In this document: positions 7,191 to 14,726 of the stretch, in pieces
How positions within the stretch are numbered: position 1 is the stretch's first letter
Layout: every line of letters starts with the position of its first letter
DNA from: Spirochaetia bacterium
GTDB lineage: Bacteria; Spirochaetota; Spirochaetia; Treponematales; Breznakiellaceae
Assembly (NCBI GenBank): GCA_026002045.1
Contig: BOAV01000042.1
Location: forward strand, 1-20,754
DNA length: 20,754 nucleotides
Direction of reading: 5' to 3'
The notes under the pieces: model-generated
Database searches by the model: none
Told to the model about the DNA's origin: nothing
The model's input: the letters and a program-made list of their open reading frames with translations, nothing else
Position numbers and translations under genes: made by a program

Positions 7191-9383
7191 ATGTTATCAA
7201 CGATGATTTACCTGGTAGGGCTTGGCGTCATCCTGACGCTGATTTTTGCCTACTACAACTTCCAAAAGGGCGCCAAAATGGAGCACGGCACCCCAACCAT
7301 GCAGGAAATTGCAAAGTCAATACGGGAAGGCGCCAATGCGTTCCTGAAAAGGGAGTTTTCAATTGATATTCCCGTTATTATCGCAATTGCCGTACTGTTC
7401 GGGGTGTTTTTCACGCCCTGGACAGGTTTTGCCCTTATACTCGGCTCCACGATGAGCTCCTTTGCAGGACTCGCGGGCATGAGGGCCGCCGTTATTTACA
7501 ACGAGCGGGTTACCAATGAGGCGCGCCTCGGGGTGGAGCGGAAAGACGCCTCCTCCCTCGGCAAGGCCCTGAACGTGGCCTTCCGAGGCGGCTCGGTTAT
7601 GGGGCTTTCGGTGGGCGGCTTCGCCATGCTTGGTCTTTTGGTCGTCTATCTGGTCGTGGGCTCGCTGTTCCACTACGCGAATCCTGAAAATCTGGTTGAA
7701 ACCACAAGTTGGGCAGGCCTTAAGTTTACGATCTTCCCGCAGGTCTTGGCCTGTTATTCCCTCGGCTGTTCGGCGGTTGCGGTGTTTAACCGTCTCGGCG
7801 GCGGCATTTATACGAAAGGCGCGGACATGGGAGCGGATCTTGTCGGCAAAACAGAGCTGGGTTTTCCCGAAGACGACCCGCGCAATCCGGCGGTCATTGC
7901 CGACTGCGTAGGGGATAATGTCGGCGACGTAAACGGCAACGGCTCTGATCTTCTGGAAAGCACCATCGGCGCGACGGTGGCAACGACCATACTTCCCACC
8001 GCGCTCTATACGGCCGCCCTGAATTCCGCGGCCCCGCTCAGCAAAGAAACAATCAGCCGGATGATGGAATACCCGGTCGCTTTTATGGGCATCGGTCTTC
8101 TTGCCTGTGTCTTGGGCGTTTTGTATGTGCTGTTCCGCAAGCCGAGCAATAAACTCAGCCGGGAGCTTAACATTTCGCTGTGGAGCTCCGCCGGGATTAT
8201 CGCCGCTGCGACATTGGCCCTCAGTTATTTTTTCTTCAACGGGCAGGATTTGTCGGGTGTCGGTTTCCGCTACGGCTGGATTTCGCCGTGGCTCAGCTCC
8301 ATATTCGGCATCTTGGCCGGTATTGCCCTTGGCCTTCTCGCCGAGCGTTATACCAGCGAAAAATATAAGGAAACGCTGAAGATTGCCGATTTGGCAAAAG
8401 AGGGCCCCGCGCTGGTTATCGTAAGCGGGACGAGCTCCGGTTGGCGCAGTTGTATGCCGGCCTGCGCCGTGCTCGGCTCGGCGATTATCGCTTCAAGCTA
8501 TTTCTCCGGCCTCTACGGTTCGGCAATTGCCGCAGTCGGCATGTTGTCTTTCGTGGTCGCCACGGTAACGGTCGATACCTACGGCCCGATTTCCGACAAC
8601 GCCGGCGGTATCGCCGAAATGGCGCAGTTGGACGCGGAAGTCCGTAACATCACCGACAGTCTGGATTCCCAGGGCAACACGACGGCGGCAATCGGCAAAG
8701 GGTTCGCCATCGGCTCCGGGGTGCTTGCGGCCCTTGCGATGATGATGTCCTTCGCTCAGCAAGGCGGGGACAGCGCCGGGTCTATCAATATCATCAATTA
8801 TATCGCCCTCGGCGGCGCCTTTATGGGCGTGGGTTTGATGCATTGGCTGTCCGGGCAGATGCTTAACGCCGTCTGCAATAACGCCAAGGAAATGGTTGAC
8901 GAGGTGCGCCGTCAGGTGACCGAAAACCCGAAAATCCTTACCGGCGAGGTAAAGCCTGACTCAAACAGGTGTATCGACATTTGTACGAAAAGCGCCATCG
9001 GGGAAATGCGGAAGCCGGTCCTTATCGCGCTGCTGGCCCCGATTGTCGGCGGTTTCGTATTCGGGCCGCTGTTTGTCGGCGGGCTCCTTCTCGGCACGAT
9101 ATTGGACAGCGTGGTCATGGCGACTTCTACCGCGAACTCAGGCGGCGCATGGGACAACGCGAAGAAGTATATCAAAAGCATAAAAAGCTCCCTTGTCGCG
9201 GAATACGGCGAGGCCCGCTACAATGAAATACATAACGCAAGCGTAATCGGCGATACGGTCGGCGACGGCTACAAGGATGTGGTCGGCCCCAACCAGGACA
9301 TTATGATCAAGATGATGTCCACGATCTCGGTAATAATGCTGCCTGTCATGTCTGCTTTCAACCTTATCTCGCTGGTTATGTAA
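7191..9383 (+). CDS. hppA: Membrane-bound ion-pumping pyrophosphatase
   Basis: This 730-residue protein hydrolyses cytoplasmic pyrophosphate and pumps H+ and/or Na+ across the inner membrane. The catalytic loop is clear: GADLVGKTELGFPEDDPRNP at 214-233 and DNVGDVNGNGSDLLES at 242-257. DTYGPISDNAGGIAEMA is at 462-478 and GNTTAAIGKGFAIGS at 495-509. The C-terminal loop has SGGAWDNAKKYI (650-661) and GDTVGDGYKDVVGP (687-700). Alanine in GNTTAA, where K+-independent enzymes carry lysine, indicates a K+-dependent enzyme. The family's GMGADLFES reads GNGSDLLES here, and GDPFKDTSGPS reads GDGYKDVVGPN, so it is a divergent member. The glutamate tied to ion choice is kept (E256), but whether Na+ or H+ is pumped cannot be settled. 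ATG 7191 has GAGGGG just upstream. Confidence 0.95.
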   Translation: MLSTMIYLVGLGVILTLIFAYYNFQKGAKMEHGTPTMQEIAKSIREGANAFLKREFSIDIPVIIAIAVLFGVFFTPWTGFALILGSTMSSFAGLAGMRAAVIYNERVTNEARLGVERKDASSLGKALNVAFRGGSVMGLSVGGFAMLGLLVVYLVVGSLFHYANPENLVETTSWAGLKFTIFPQVLACYSLGCSAVAVFNRLGGGIYTKGADMGADLVGKTELGFPEDDPRNPAVIADCVGDNVGDVNGNGSDLLESTIGATVATTILPTALYTAALNSAAPLSKETISRMMEYPVAFMGIGLLACVLGVLYVLFRKPSNKLSRELNISLWSSAGIIAAATLALSYFFFNGQDLSGVGFRYGWISPWLSSIFGILAGIALGLLAERYTSEKYKETLKIADLAKEGPALVIVSGTSSGWRSCMPACAVLGSAIIASSYFSGLYGSAIAAVGMLSFVVATVTVDTYGPISDNAGGIAEMAQLDAEVRNITDSLDSQGNTTAAIGKGFAIGSGVLAALAMMMSFAQQGGDSAGSINIINYIALGGAFMGVGLMHWLSGQMLNAVCNNAKEMVDEVRRQVTENPKILTGEVKPDSNRCIDICTKSAIGEMRKPVLIALLAPIVGGFVFGPLFVGGLLLGTILDSVVMATSTANSGGAWDNAKKYIKSIKSSLVAEYGEARYNEIHNASVIGDTVGDGYKDVVGPNQDIMIKMMSTISVIMLPVMSAFNLISLVM

Positions 9384-9454
9384 GAAAGAATCCCCCGGTT
9401 GCCGCAAACACTTTGCCCGGTTCAAACGTCTTATAAGTAAAGGAAACGGACAAG

Positions 9455-10390
9455 GTGCAAATTGAGCAGGCATACCGGGATTACCGCGATGCCATGATAC
9501 GGGGGATGACCAGTTTTTCCGGGGACGAACAGGCGGCTTTGGACGCGGTTTCCCATGCCTTTACCAAGGCGCTGGGTAACAAACTCTTCCTGGAGAATAT
9601 GCCGGACCCCGCCATGAAGGCATGGCTCTATGCCGCAGCCCGCAACGGCCTGGTGGACATCAAACGCCGGGAAAAGCGTCTTGCCGGTTTCCCTGAAGAT
9701 GAATTGACCGAAGAGCGTCAGATCGATTTGGCCGACAGGGTAACCATTGCCGCACTGCTTGTTAAGCTGCCGCAGGCATTACGGAAACCCATACAGCTCA
9801 AGTATTTTGAACGCATGAATGCCACGGAAATAGGGCTGGCCATGGGCCTTCCCGCGGCAACCGTGCGGACAAGGATCAGAACGGCGATTATCATGATGCG
9901 CGGTCTTGCAGAGGAAAAGGACCTCGGCGTACTTGAAGGAATGGAATCCATCATCGTAAAGGGCCGGGCAAATCTTCCCTCATCCTGCGCAAAGGCCTTC
10001 CGGAAAATCGGTCAGGCGGATGAGTACTATGTCTTTGAAGGGCGTTTGCATACGGTAAACGGGTTTGAGCAGTTTTCCCATGACCAACTGCGGACCATGG
10101 CGGAACGGGGTGACCGGCTGACAATTACCGTAAACGGCTGCCTGCTCTTTGCCGATGACGTGACCGCCGATGACATGGAAGCCATTGCCGCCCTGTCCTA
10201 TAACGGTGTGGTGCTGATCCCCGGCGTTGCCAAGGGCGCCCTGTCGGCAAAGATAAAGGGGGCCAACGGCCGCATGGGTGACGCCGCAACCTTCCAAAAA
10301 CTCACCGGATTATCCCTGGAGGAAATGCTGAATGAACAGGGCGGCGGATCGCCGGGAGGGATCAATGCGGGAACCTATACGCTGATCTGA
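9455..10390 (+). CDS. Sigma70/ECF-like protein with an Asn-Gly strand-repeat C-terminal domain
   Basis: Residues 1-72 resemble sigma region 2 (AFTKALGNKLF, MKAWLYAAARNGLVDIKRR). Residues 95-150 form a sigma region 4 helix-turn-helix (LPQALRKPIQLKYFERMNATEIGLAMGLPAATVRTRI). The remaining 140 residues are not part of usual sigma factors. They show Asn-Gly turns at about 202, 227, 250 and 271, roughly 23 residues apart, each near a short hydrophobic strand, which suggests a stacked beta structure that could sense or anchor. The sequence ends in a Gly-rich tail. Translation starts at GTG 9455 with AAAGGA about 10 bases upstream. No anti-sigma gene is adjacent. The last 16 bases overlap the 3' end of the convergent ABC ATPase gene. 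Its target promoters are unknown. Confidence 0.7.
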   Translation: MQIEQAYRDYRDAMIRGMTSFSGDEQAALDAVSHAFTKALGNKLFLENMPDPAMKAWLYAAARNGLVDIKRREKRLAGFPEDELTEERQIDLADRVTIAALLVKLPQALRKPIQLKYFERMNATEIGLAMGLPAATVRTRIRTAIIMMRGLAEEKDLGVLEGMESIIVKGRANLPSSCAKAFRKIGQADEYYVFEGRLHTVNGFEQFSHDQLRTMAERGDRLTITVNGCLLFADDVTADDMEAIAALSYNGVVLIPGVAKGALSAKIKGANGRMGDAATFQKLTGLSLEEMLNEQGGGSPGGINAGTYTLI

Positions 10391-11322
10391 AAGCACCGTA
10401 CCTTATGCCCGGCTCCTGCTTCAACAAGAGCCGGGTGTTCCTTCATGCAGCGTTCCGTTGCAATGGGGCAGCGGTCCGCGAAGGGACATCCCGTTACGTT
10501 AATCTGCGGGTTTGAATTTTTAACCCCAGTGTTATCCAGAGAAAAAAGAAGTTTTGTGTAAGGGTGGAGCCCCCGCTTGTACAGTTCCGCTGCGGGGGCT
10601 TCTTCCATCAGTTCCCCCCGGTACATCACCCCGATGCGGTCGCAGAAGTAACAGGCAACTTTGAGATCGTGGGTGATAAACAAAAACGAAAGGTCCCGTT
10701 TGTCCCGGAGATCCAGCAGCAGGTTGAGTATCTGCCCCTGAATGGAAACGTCCAGCGCGGAAACCACCTCGTCACAGATTAAGAGGTCAGGCTGCATCAA
10801 AAGCCCCCGCGCAATGGAGATCCGCTGCCGCTGGCCCCCGGAAAATTCCGAAGGCCGCCTTTCAAGGTCCTCCTTGCCCAGGCCGACTTCTTCCAGTATG
10901 GCCGTTGCCGCTTCCCGTAATTGCTGTTCCCTGCCGCAGCTGCGGGGCCACCGGGAGGAACCCCGGCAGCCTGAGACCAGCACTTCGTAAATGCTCATCC
11001 GGGGATTCAGGGAACGGGCGGGGTCCTGGAATACGTACTTTACCTTTTCCCGGTACTGTTTCAGTTCTTTTTTGGCAAGGGACAGTACATCAATGTTGTC
11101 CCGGTAGATGACGCTGCCCCCGTTGCTTTCGTACATCCGCACCAGGAGCCGCGCGGTGGTTGTCTTCCCGCAGCCCGATTCTCCTACGAGGCCGTAAGTT
11201 TCGTTTTCACCGATGTGGAAGGAAATATCGTTTACCGCATAGACGAAGCGGCCGAACCGGGCAAAGAAACCCGCTTCAAGGTTAAAGCGTTTCTGTAGGT
11301 TTTCTACGGTGATTACTGGCAT
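10375..11322 (-). CDS. oppF: Oligopeptide ABC importer ATPase (OppF/DppF type)
   Basis: This 315-residue cytoplasmic ATPase powers peptide import. Walker A GESGCGKTT is at 47-55, the Q-loop YVFQDP near 96-101, the signature SGGQRQR at 161-167, Walker B LLICDE at 180-185 and the H-switch ITHD at 216-219. The C-terminal extension with three cysteines (GCPFADRCPIATERC, 278-292) is typical of Opp/Dpp ATPases. ATG 11322 is preceded by GAGGAT. The Walker B glutamate is followed by VV instead of PT, a mild change. It is the last gene of the importer operon, but a palindromic repeat of about 130 bp lies between it and the fused permease-ATPase upstream. Its 3' end overlaps the convergent sigma-like gene by 16 bp. 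Confidence 0.93.
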   Translation of the reverse strand: MPVITVENLQKRFNLEAGFFARFGRFVYAVNDISFHIGENETYGLVGESGCGKTTTARLLVRMYESNGGSVIYRDNIDVLSLAKKELKQYREKVKYVFQDPARSLNPRMSIYEVLVSGCRGSSRWPRSCGREQQLREAATAILEEVGLGKEDLERRPSEFSGGQRQRISIARGLLMQPDLLICDEVVSALDVSIQGQILNLLLDLRDKRDLSFLFITHDLKVACYFCDRIGVMYRGELMEEAPAAELYKRGLHPYTKLLFSLDNTGVKNSNPQINVTGCPFADRCPIATERCMKEHPALVEAGAGHKVRCFQISV

Positions 11323-11353
11323 GATTGATCCTCATTTAATTAAGAAGAAAAAA

Positions 11354-11486
11354 TAACCACAGAGGGCACAGAGGGAAGAACACAGAGGACACAGAGTGAA
11401 GAAAGAAAAGGATTTTTCTCTTTTTTCTTCCTCTGTGTCCTCTGTGTAAATCTCTGTGCCCTGGAACCTTTGGTTCCTTGTGGTTA
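11354..11486. repeat. CACAGAG-rich palindromic repeat inside the importer operon
   Basis: The left half carries tandem CACAGAGG-type units (11358-11396). The right half carries their complements (CTCTGTGTCC and CTCTGTGCC units, 11431-11460). The outer ends TAACCACA (11354-11361) and TGTGGTTA (11479-11486) pair exactly. Purine-rich GAAGAAAGAAAA and pyrimidine-rich TTTTTTCTTC stretches pair in the middle, and a small GGAACC-TTT-GGTTCC hairpin (11463-11477) sits in the right half. Similar CACAGAG palindromes occur in several copies in many unrelated bacterial genomes (recollection, not searched). The element fills most of the 182-base gap between two operon genes and may lower expression of oppF. 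Confidence 0.7.
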
Positions 11487-11504
11487 AATTCTTCATTTTT
11501 GAAG

Positions 11505-13616
11505 TCATATTACAGACCTCGTTTGCTGATTAATGACACACCGGATTTCGTGGGTTTCTGCAATGATCTGCAATGGCGGAATCGCCGTCGAACATTCCGG
11601 TACAGCCTTCCCACAGCGCGGGGCGAAGGGGCAGCCCGGAGGCGGGGACGAGGGGTCCGTAACCTTGCCGGGGATGGTGAGGAGCCGGACTTGGGAATAG
11701 TGTTTTCCGAAGTGGGGGGAAGCGGCGAGCAGCGCCTGTGTGTAGGGGTGGCCGAGTATACCGGTGGTGAAAAGTTCAACAGGTCCCGACTCCATTACGA
11801 GACCGCCGTACATCACCATGATGCGGTCGGAGATTTCCGCCACCAGGTCAATGTCGTGGCTGATAAAGATGATCGAGATTCCCCGTGTTTCCCGGAGTTT
11901 GTTAAGAAGGCCCACGATCTGTTTCTGAATGGTTACATCCAGTGCGGTGGTGGGTTCATCGGCAATGAGAAGTTCGCAGCCCTGGGCCAAAGCAAGCGCG
12001 ATGCCGATACGCTGGAGCTGGCCCCCGGAAAACTGGTGGGGAAAATTGGAAAGCCGTTCCCGGCCATTATCAAGCCCGGTTTCCGCCAGCAGCGCTTCCG
12101 CTTTTTCCGCGGCTTCCTCTTTTGTTATTTCAGGATTTGAGTTTTTCAAGGTTTCGTAAAAGACGCTCCCCATGTTTTGCAGGGGATCATAGGAGCGGCC
12201 CGGCTCCTGAAAGATCATGCCGATTTTTTTGCCCCGGTACTCACGCAGAAACGCTGTGCCTTGCCCCAGAATTTCCGTCCCTTCATAACGGATGGAGCCG
12301 GAAAGGATTGTATTCCCGGGCAGCAGCCCCGGAATTGCCTGGGTGCTCACGCTCTTCCCCGATCCGCTTTCCCCCACGATGCCCAGTATTTCCCCCCGCT
12401 TAAGACTAAAGGAAACGCCCCGCACCGCTTGTACGGATATAGCCGCATTTCCACGGATAAGTGAGAATGTCACAGATAGATTTTCTACTTGCAGGAGCGG
12501 AACGGAGTGATTAGTTTTACTGTTTAAAGAATATTCCAATTCTTTATTAATTGTTTTCTTTTGTCCCCGGCGGGAAAAAACAGTATGATAGGGGTCGTAG
12601 AAGTCCCGCAGGGCGTCCCCGATAAAGTTGAAGGCCAATGTTACGCCAAGCAGGAACCAGACGGGATTCAAAAGCCAAGGGTAGTTGCGGAGGTTGTTCA
12701 GGGTTGATATGTCACGCTTGATAAGGGAACCCCAGCTTACCGCAGGATCGGTGATGCCGAGGCCGAGGTATGACAGGGTAGTCTCGGTCATGATAAAGCC
12801 GGGGATGGACAGGGCGATGCTTACGATAAGGAGGCTTGCGATCTGGGGGATGATGTCCCGTAGAATAATTACCGTTGAGGGGATCATTTCAAGCTGGGAA
12901 TTCAGCACAAACTCTTCACGTTTGATGGCGTGAACCATTCCCCGGATCGTCCGGGCGCTTCCGGGCCAGCCCACCAGTGACAGTATTACTGTGATCATCA
13001 TGTATGCCTGGCCAGAATCCATGTTCGATGAAAGCAGGGATCGGAGGAAGAGGATGAGGTAGAGGCCGGGGATGAGCATGAAAAATTCGCAGAGACGCAT
13101 GATGGACCAGTCTGCGGCGCCGCCGAAGTAACCCGCGAGACCGCCGAAGAGTACCGCAAGGAGCAGGGAAAAGGCGGTGGCTACAAAGCCGATGGTTAAG
13201 GAAATGCGGGAGCCGTAGACGATCCGGGAAAAGAGATCCCGCCCCAGGTTGTCCGCCCCCATAAGGAAGACCGGATCCTTCCCCGCGCCGGTGGTAAAAA
13301 GATGCCGGTCCGCAGGAATGAGGCCGAGTAATTTGTAGGGTTCCCCCTTGCCGAAAAAGTGAATGGCAGTATACCGGTCCCGGATACGGGCGTATTTCCA
13401 GCTTACCGTATTGGTAACCCGCCATTCCTGGGCCTGCAATGCGCCTTTATACGGGCGGATATTCGGCGGGTGATAAGTTTTGTCCGCAAAGGACAATGTC
13501 GGCGAGTATGGGGCAAAGAACTCTGCAAACAGCATTACTGTGTAGAGGAGCAGGAGGAGGACAAGGGAGATAAGGCACAGGGGCCGCTGCCGTAAATAAA
13601 TCAGGAATTTCTTCAT
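11505..13616 (-). CDS. Fused oligopeptide ABC permease-ATPase (OppC-OppD)
   Basis: This 703-residue single frame joins two subunits that are normally separate. Residues 1-345 are an OppC/DppC-type permease: an N-terminal membrane segment (15-33), a long periplasmic loop, LMGADNLGRDLFSR at 118-131, and a permease core ending in FNFIGDALRDFYDP (329-342). A polar linker (about 346-372) leads into an OppD-type ATPase with Walker A GESGSGKS at 415-422, signature FSGGQLQR at 529-536, Walker B LLIADEP at 549-555, ISHD at 585-588 and the cysteine-containing GCPFAPRC segment at 661-668. All catalytic residues look intact, and no stop or frameshift lies in the linker. ATG 13616 is 6 bases after the OppB stop, with GGAAAGGA upstream. 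It would pair with OppB in the membrane and OppF in the cytoplasm. Confidence 0.92.
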   Translation of the reverse strand: MKKFLIYLRQRPLCLISLVLLLLLYTVMLFAEFFAPYSPTLSFADKTYHPPNIRPYKGALQAQEWRVTNTVSWKYARIRDRYTAIHFFGKGEPYKLLGLIPADRHLFTTGAGKDPVFLMGADNLGRDLFSRIVYGSRISLTIGFVATAFSLLLAVLFGGLAGYFGGAADWSIMRLCEFFMLIPGLYLILFLRSLLSSNMDSGQAYMMITVILSLVGWPGSARTIRGMVHAIKREEFVLNSQLEMIPSTVIILRDIIPQIASLLIVSIALSIPGFIMTETTLSYLGLGITDPAVSWGSLIKRDISTLNNLRNYPWLLNPVWFLLGVTLAFNFIGDALRDFYDPYHTVFSRRGQKKTINKELEYSLNSKTNHSVPLLQVENLSVTFSLIRGNAAISVQAVRGVSFSLKRGEILGIVGESGSGKSVSTQAIPGLLPGNTILSGSIRYEGTEILGQGTAFLREYRGKKIGMIFQEPGRSYDPLQNMGSVFYETLKNSNPEITKEEAAEKAEALLAETGLDNGRERLSNFPHQFSGGQLQRIGIALALAQGCELLIADEPTTALDVTIQKQIVGLLNKLRETRGISIIFISHDIDLVAEISDRIMVMYGGLVMESGPVELFTTGILGHPYTQALLAASPHFGKHYSQVRLLTIPGKVTDPSSPPPGCPFAPRCGKAVPECSTAIPPLQIIAETHEIRCVINQQTRSVI

Positions 13617-13622
13617 GGCATT

Positions 13623-14723
13623 CTATTCCTTTCCGTACCTGATACGGGGGTCAACCAGGGCCAGCAGAATATCCGCCAGCACCATTCCAAGGAGCACCAA
13701 AAAAGAAATGAACATGATGTTGGTGAGCACCAGGTTGATGTCCTCCTGCAAGACCGCTTCGTACATGAGCCGCCCGATGCCGGGGTAGGCAAAAATTATT
13801 TCCAGAATCAGGGAGCCGGAAAAAAGTCCCGCCAGCATATTTGCGCTCCCGGTGATGTAGGGGTTAAGGGTGTTGCGGAAAGCGTGGTTAAAGTAGATAC
13901 GCCATTCCGCAATGCCCCGGCTCCGCAGGCTCGTGATGTAGGGCTGCCCCAGTTGATCCAGCATGGTGGCCCTCACCATCCGCAGTGTTCCTCCAATGCC
14001 CCCAAGAAAGGCTGAAAGCAGAGGAAGAAAAATGTGATGGGCATAGGAGAAGGTGAATTTTAACGGGGCTTCCGCAAAGGGAAAATCGGGGTAGGCGGTT
14101 ACCGGAAAAAGCCCCGTCACCGATGCGAAAAGTTGGAGCAGTATGAGGAGCAGTATCCCCGGAAAGGCGTGAAGCACCAAGGCAAAAAAAGTAACCGCAA
14201 GGTCCCCCCGTGTTCCCGCCTTGGTAGAAAAGTAAACCCCAAGTAAAAACGAAAAGACCGTGATCAGTACCAGTGAAATTAAATTGAGTACCAGTGAATT
14301 GGCAAGCCGGGATGCGATAAGAAAAGAGACCGGCGCACGGCTGATAAGGCTTACACCCAAATCTCCGTGGAGGATGACCCGTTCAAGCCAGCGGAAGTAT
14401 TGAATGTAAAAAGGCTGATCCAGACCAAGATAGGCCCGCTGCGCCTCAAGCTGTTCCATGTTCATCGCTTCACGGTTCTGCCCTGCCCGTGATTGGGTTT
14501 CGCTGAAAAGCTGCTGCATCATGATCTGGTCAACGATGTCGCCGGGGGCCAGTTCCATCAGGCCGAAAACGGCGAAACCTAAAATAAACAGCATTACCGC
14601 CATGATGCAGAGGCGGCCCAAAATGTAGGAGAGGAGGGGCAGCCTGCGTTTAAAACGACGGTACGGGGAGAACAATTTTTCGGCGATTTCCGCAATATGG
14701 CTTAACATCGTATTCATGCCCAT
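13623..14723 (-). CDS. oppB: Oligopeptide ABC importer permease (OppB/DppB type)
   Basis: This 366-residue inner-membrane permease has a cytoplasmic basic N-terminus (RRFKRRL, about 22-28) and a first membrane segment (33-55) followed by ELAPGD, as in OppB/DppB. A periplasmic insert with LEAQRAYLGLDQPFYIQYFRWL precedes the core. GGTLRMVRATMLDQLGQPYITSLRSRGI fits the EAA loop that docks on the ATPases. It ends with ADILLALVDPRIRYGKE, a usual C-terminus. ATG 14723 is 3 bases downstream of the binding-protein stop; ATGs at 14717 and 14708 are alternatives. It is slightly longer at the N-terminus than typical OppB (about 310-340 residues). It forms the channel with the permease half of the next gene. 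Confidence 0.93.
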   Translation of the reverse strand: MGMNTMLSHIAEIAEKLFSPYRRFKRRLPLLSYILGRLCIMAVMLFILGFAVFGLMELAPGDIVDQIMMQQLFSETQSRAGQNREAMNMEQLEAQRAYLGLDQPFYIQYFRWLERVILHGDLGVSLISRAPVSFLIASRLANSLVLNLISLVLITVFSFLLGVYFSTKAGTRGDLAVTFFALVLHAFPGILLLILLQLFASVTGLFPVTAYPDFPFAEAPLKFTFSYAHHIFLPLLSAFLGGIGGTLRMVRATMLDQLGQPYITSLRSRGIAEWRIYFNHAFRNTLNPYITGSANMLAGLFSGSLILEIIFAYPGIGRLMYEAVLQEDINLVLTNIMFISFLVLLGMVLADILLALVDPRIRYGKE

Positions 14724-14726
14724 GTC

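Noticed and set aside
9384..9454. Terminator after the pyrophosphatase gene
   Set aside because: The two CCCGGTT copies are direct repeats, not inverted, so no hairpin forms.
11354..11486. CRISPR-like array
   Set aside because: The CACAGAG units are too short and irregular, there are no spacers of constant length, and the two halves are inverted relative to each other.
11478..12140. 220-residue + strand frame opposite the fused ATPase
   Set aside because: It is antisense to the catalytic ATPase half and begins in the palindromic repeat.
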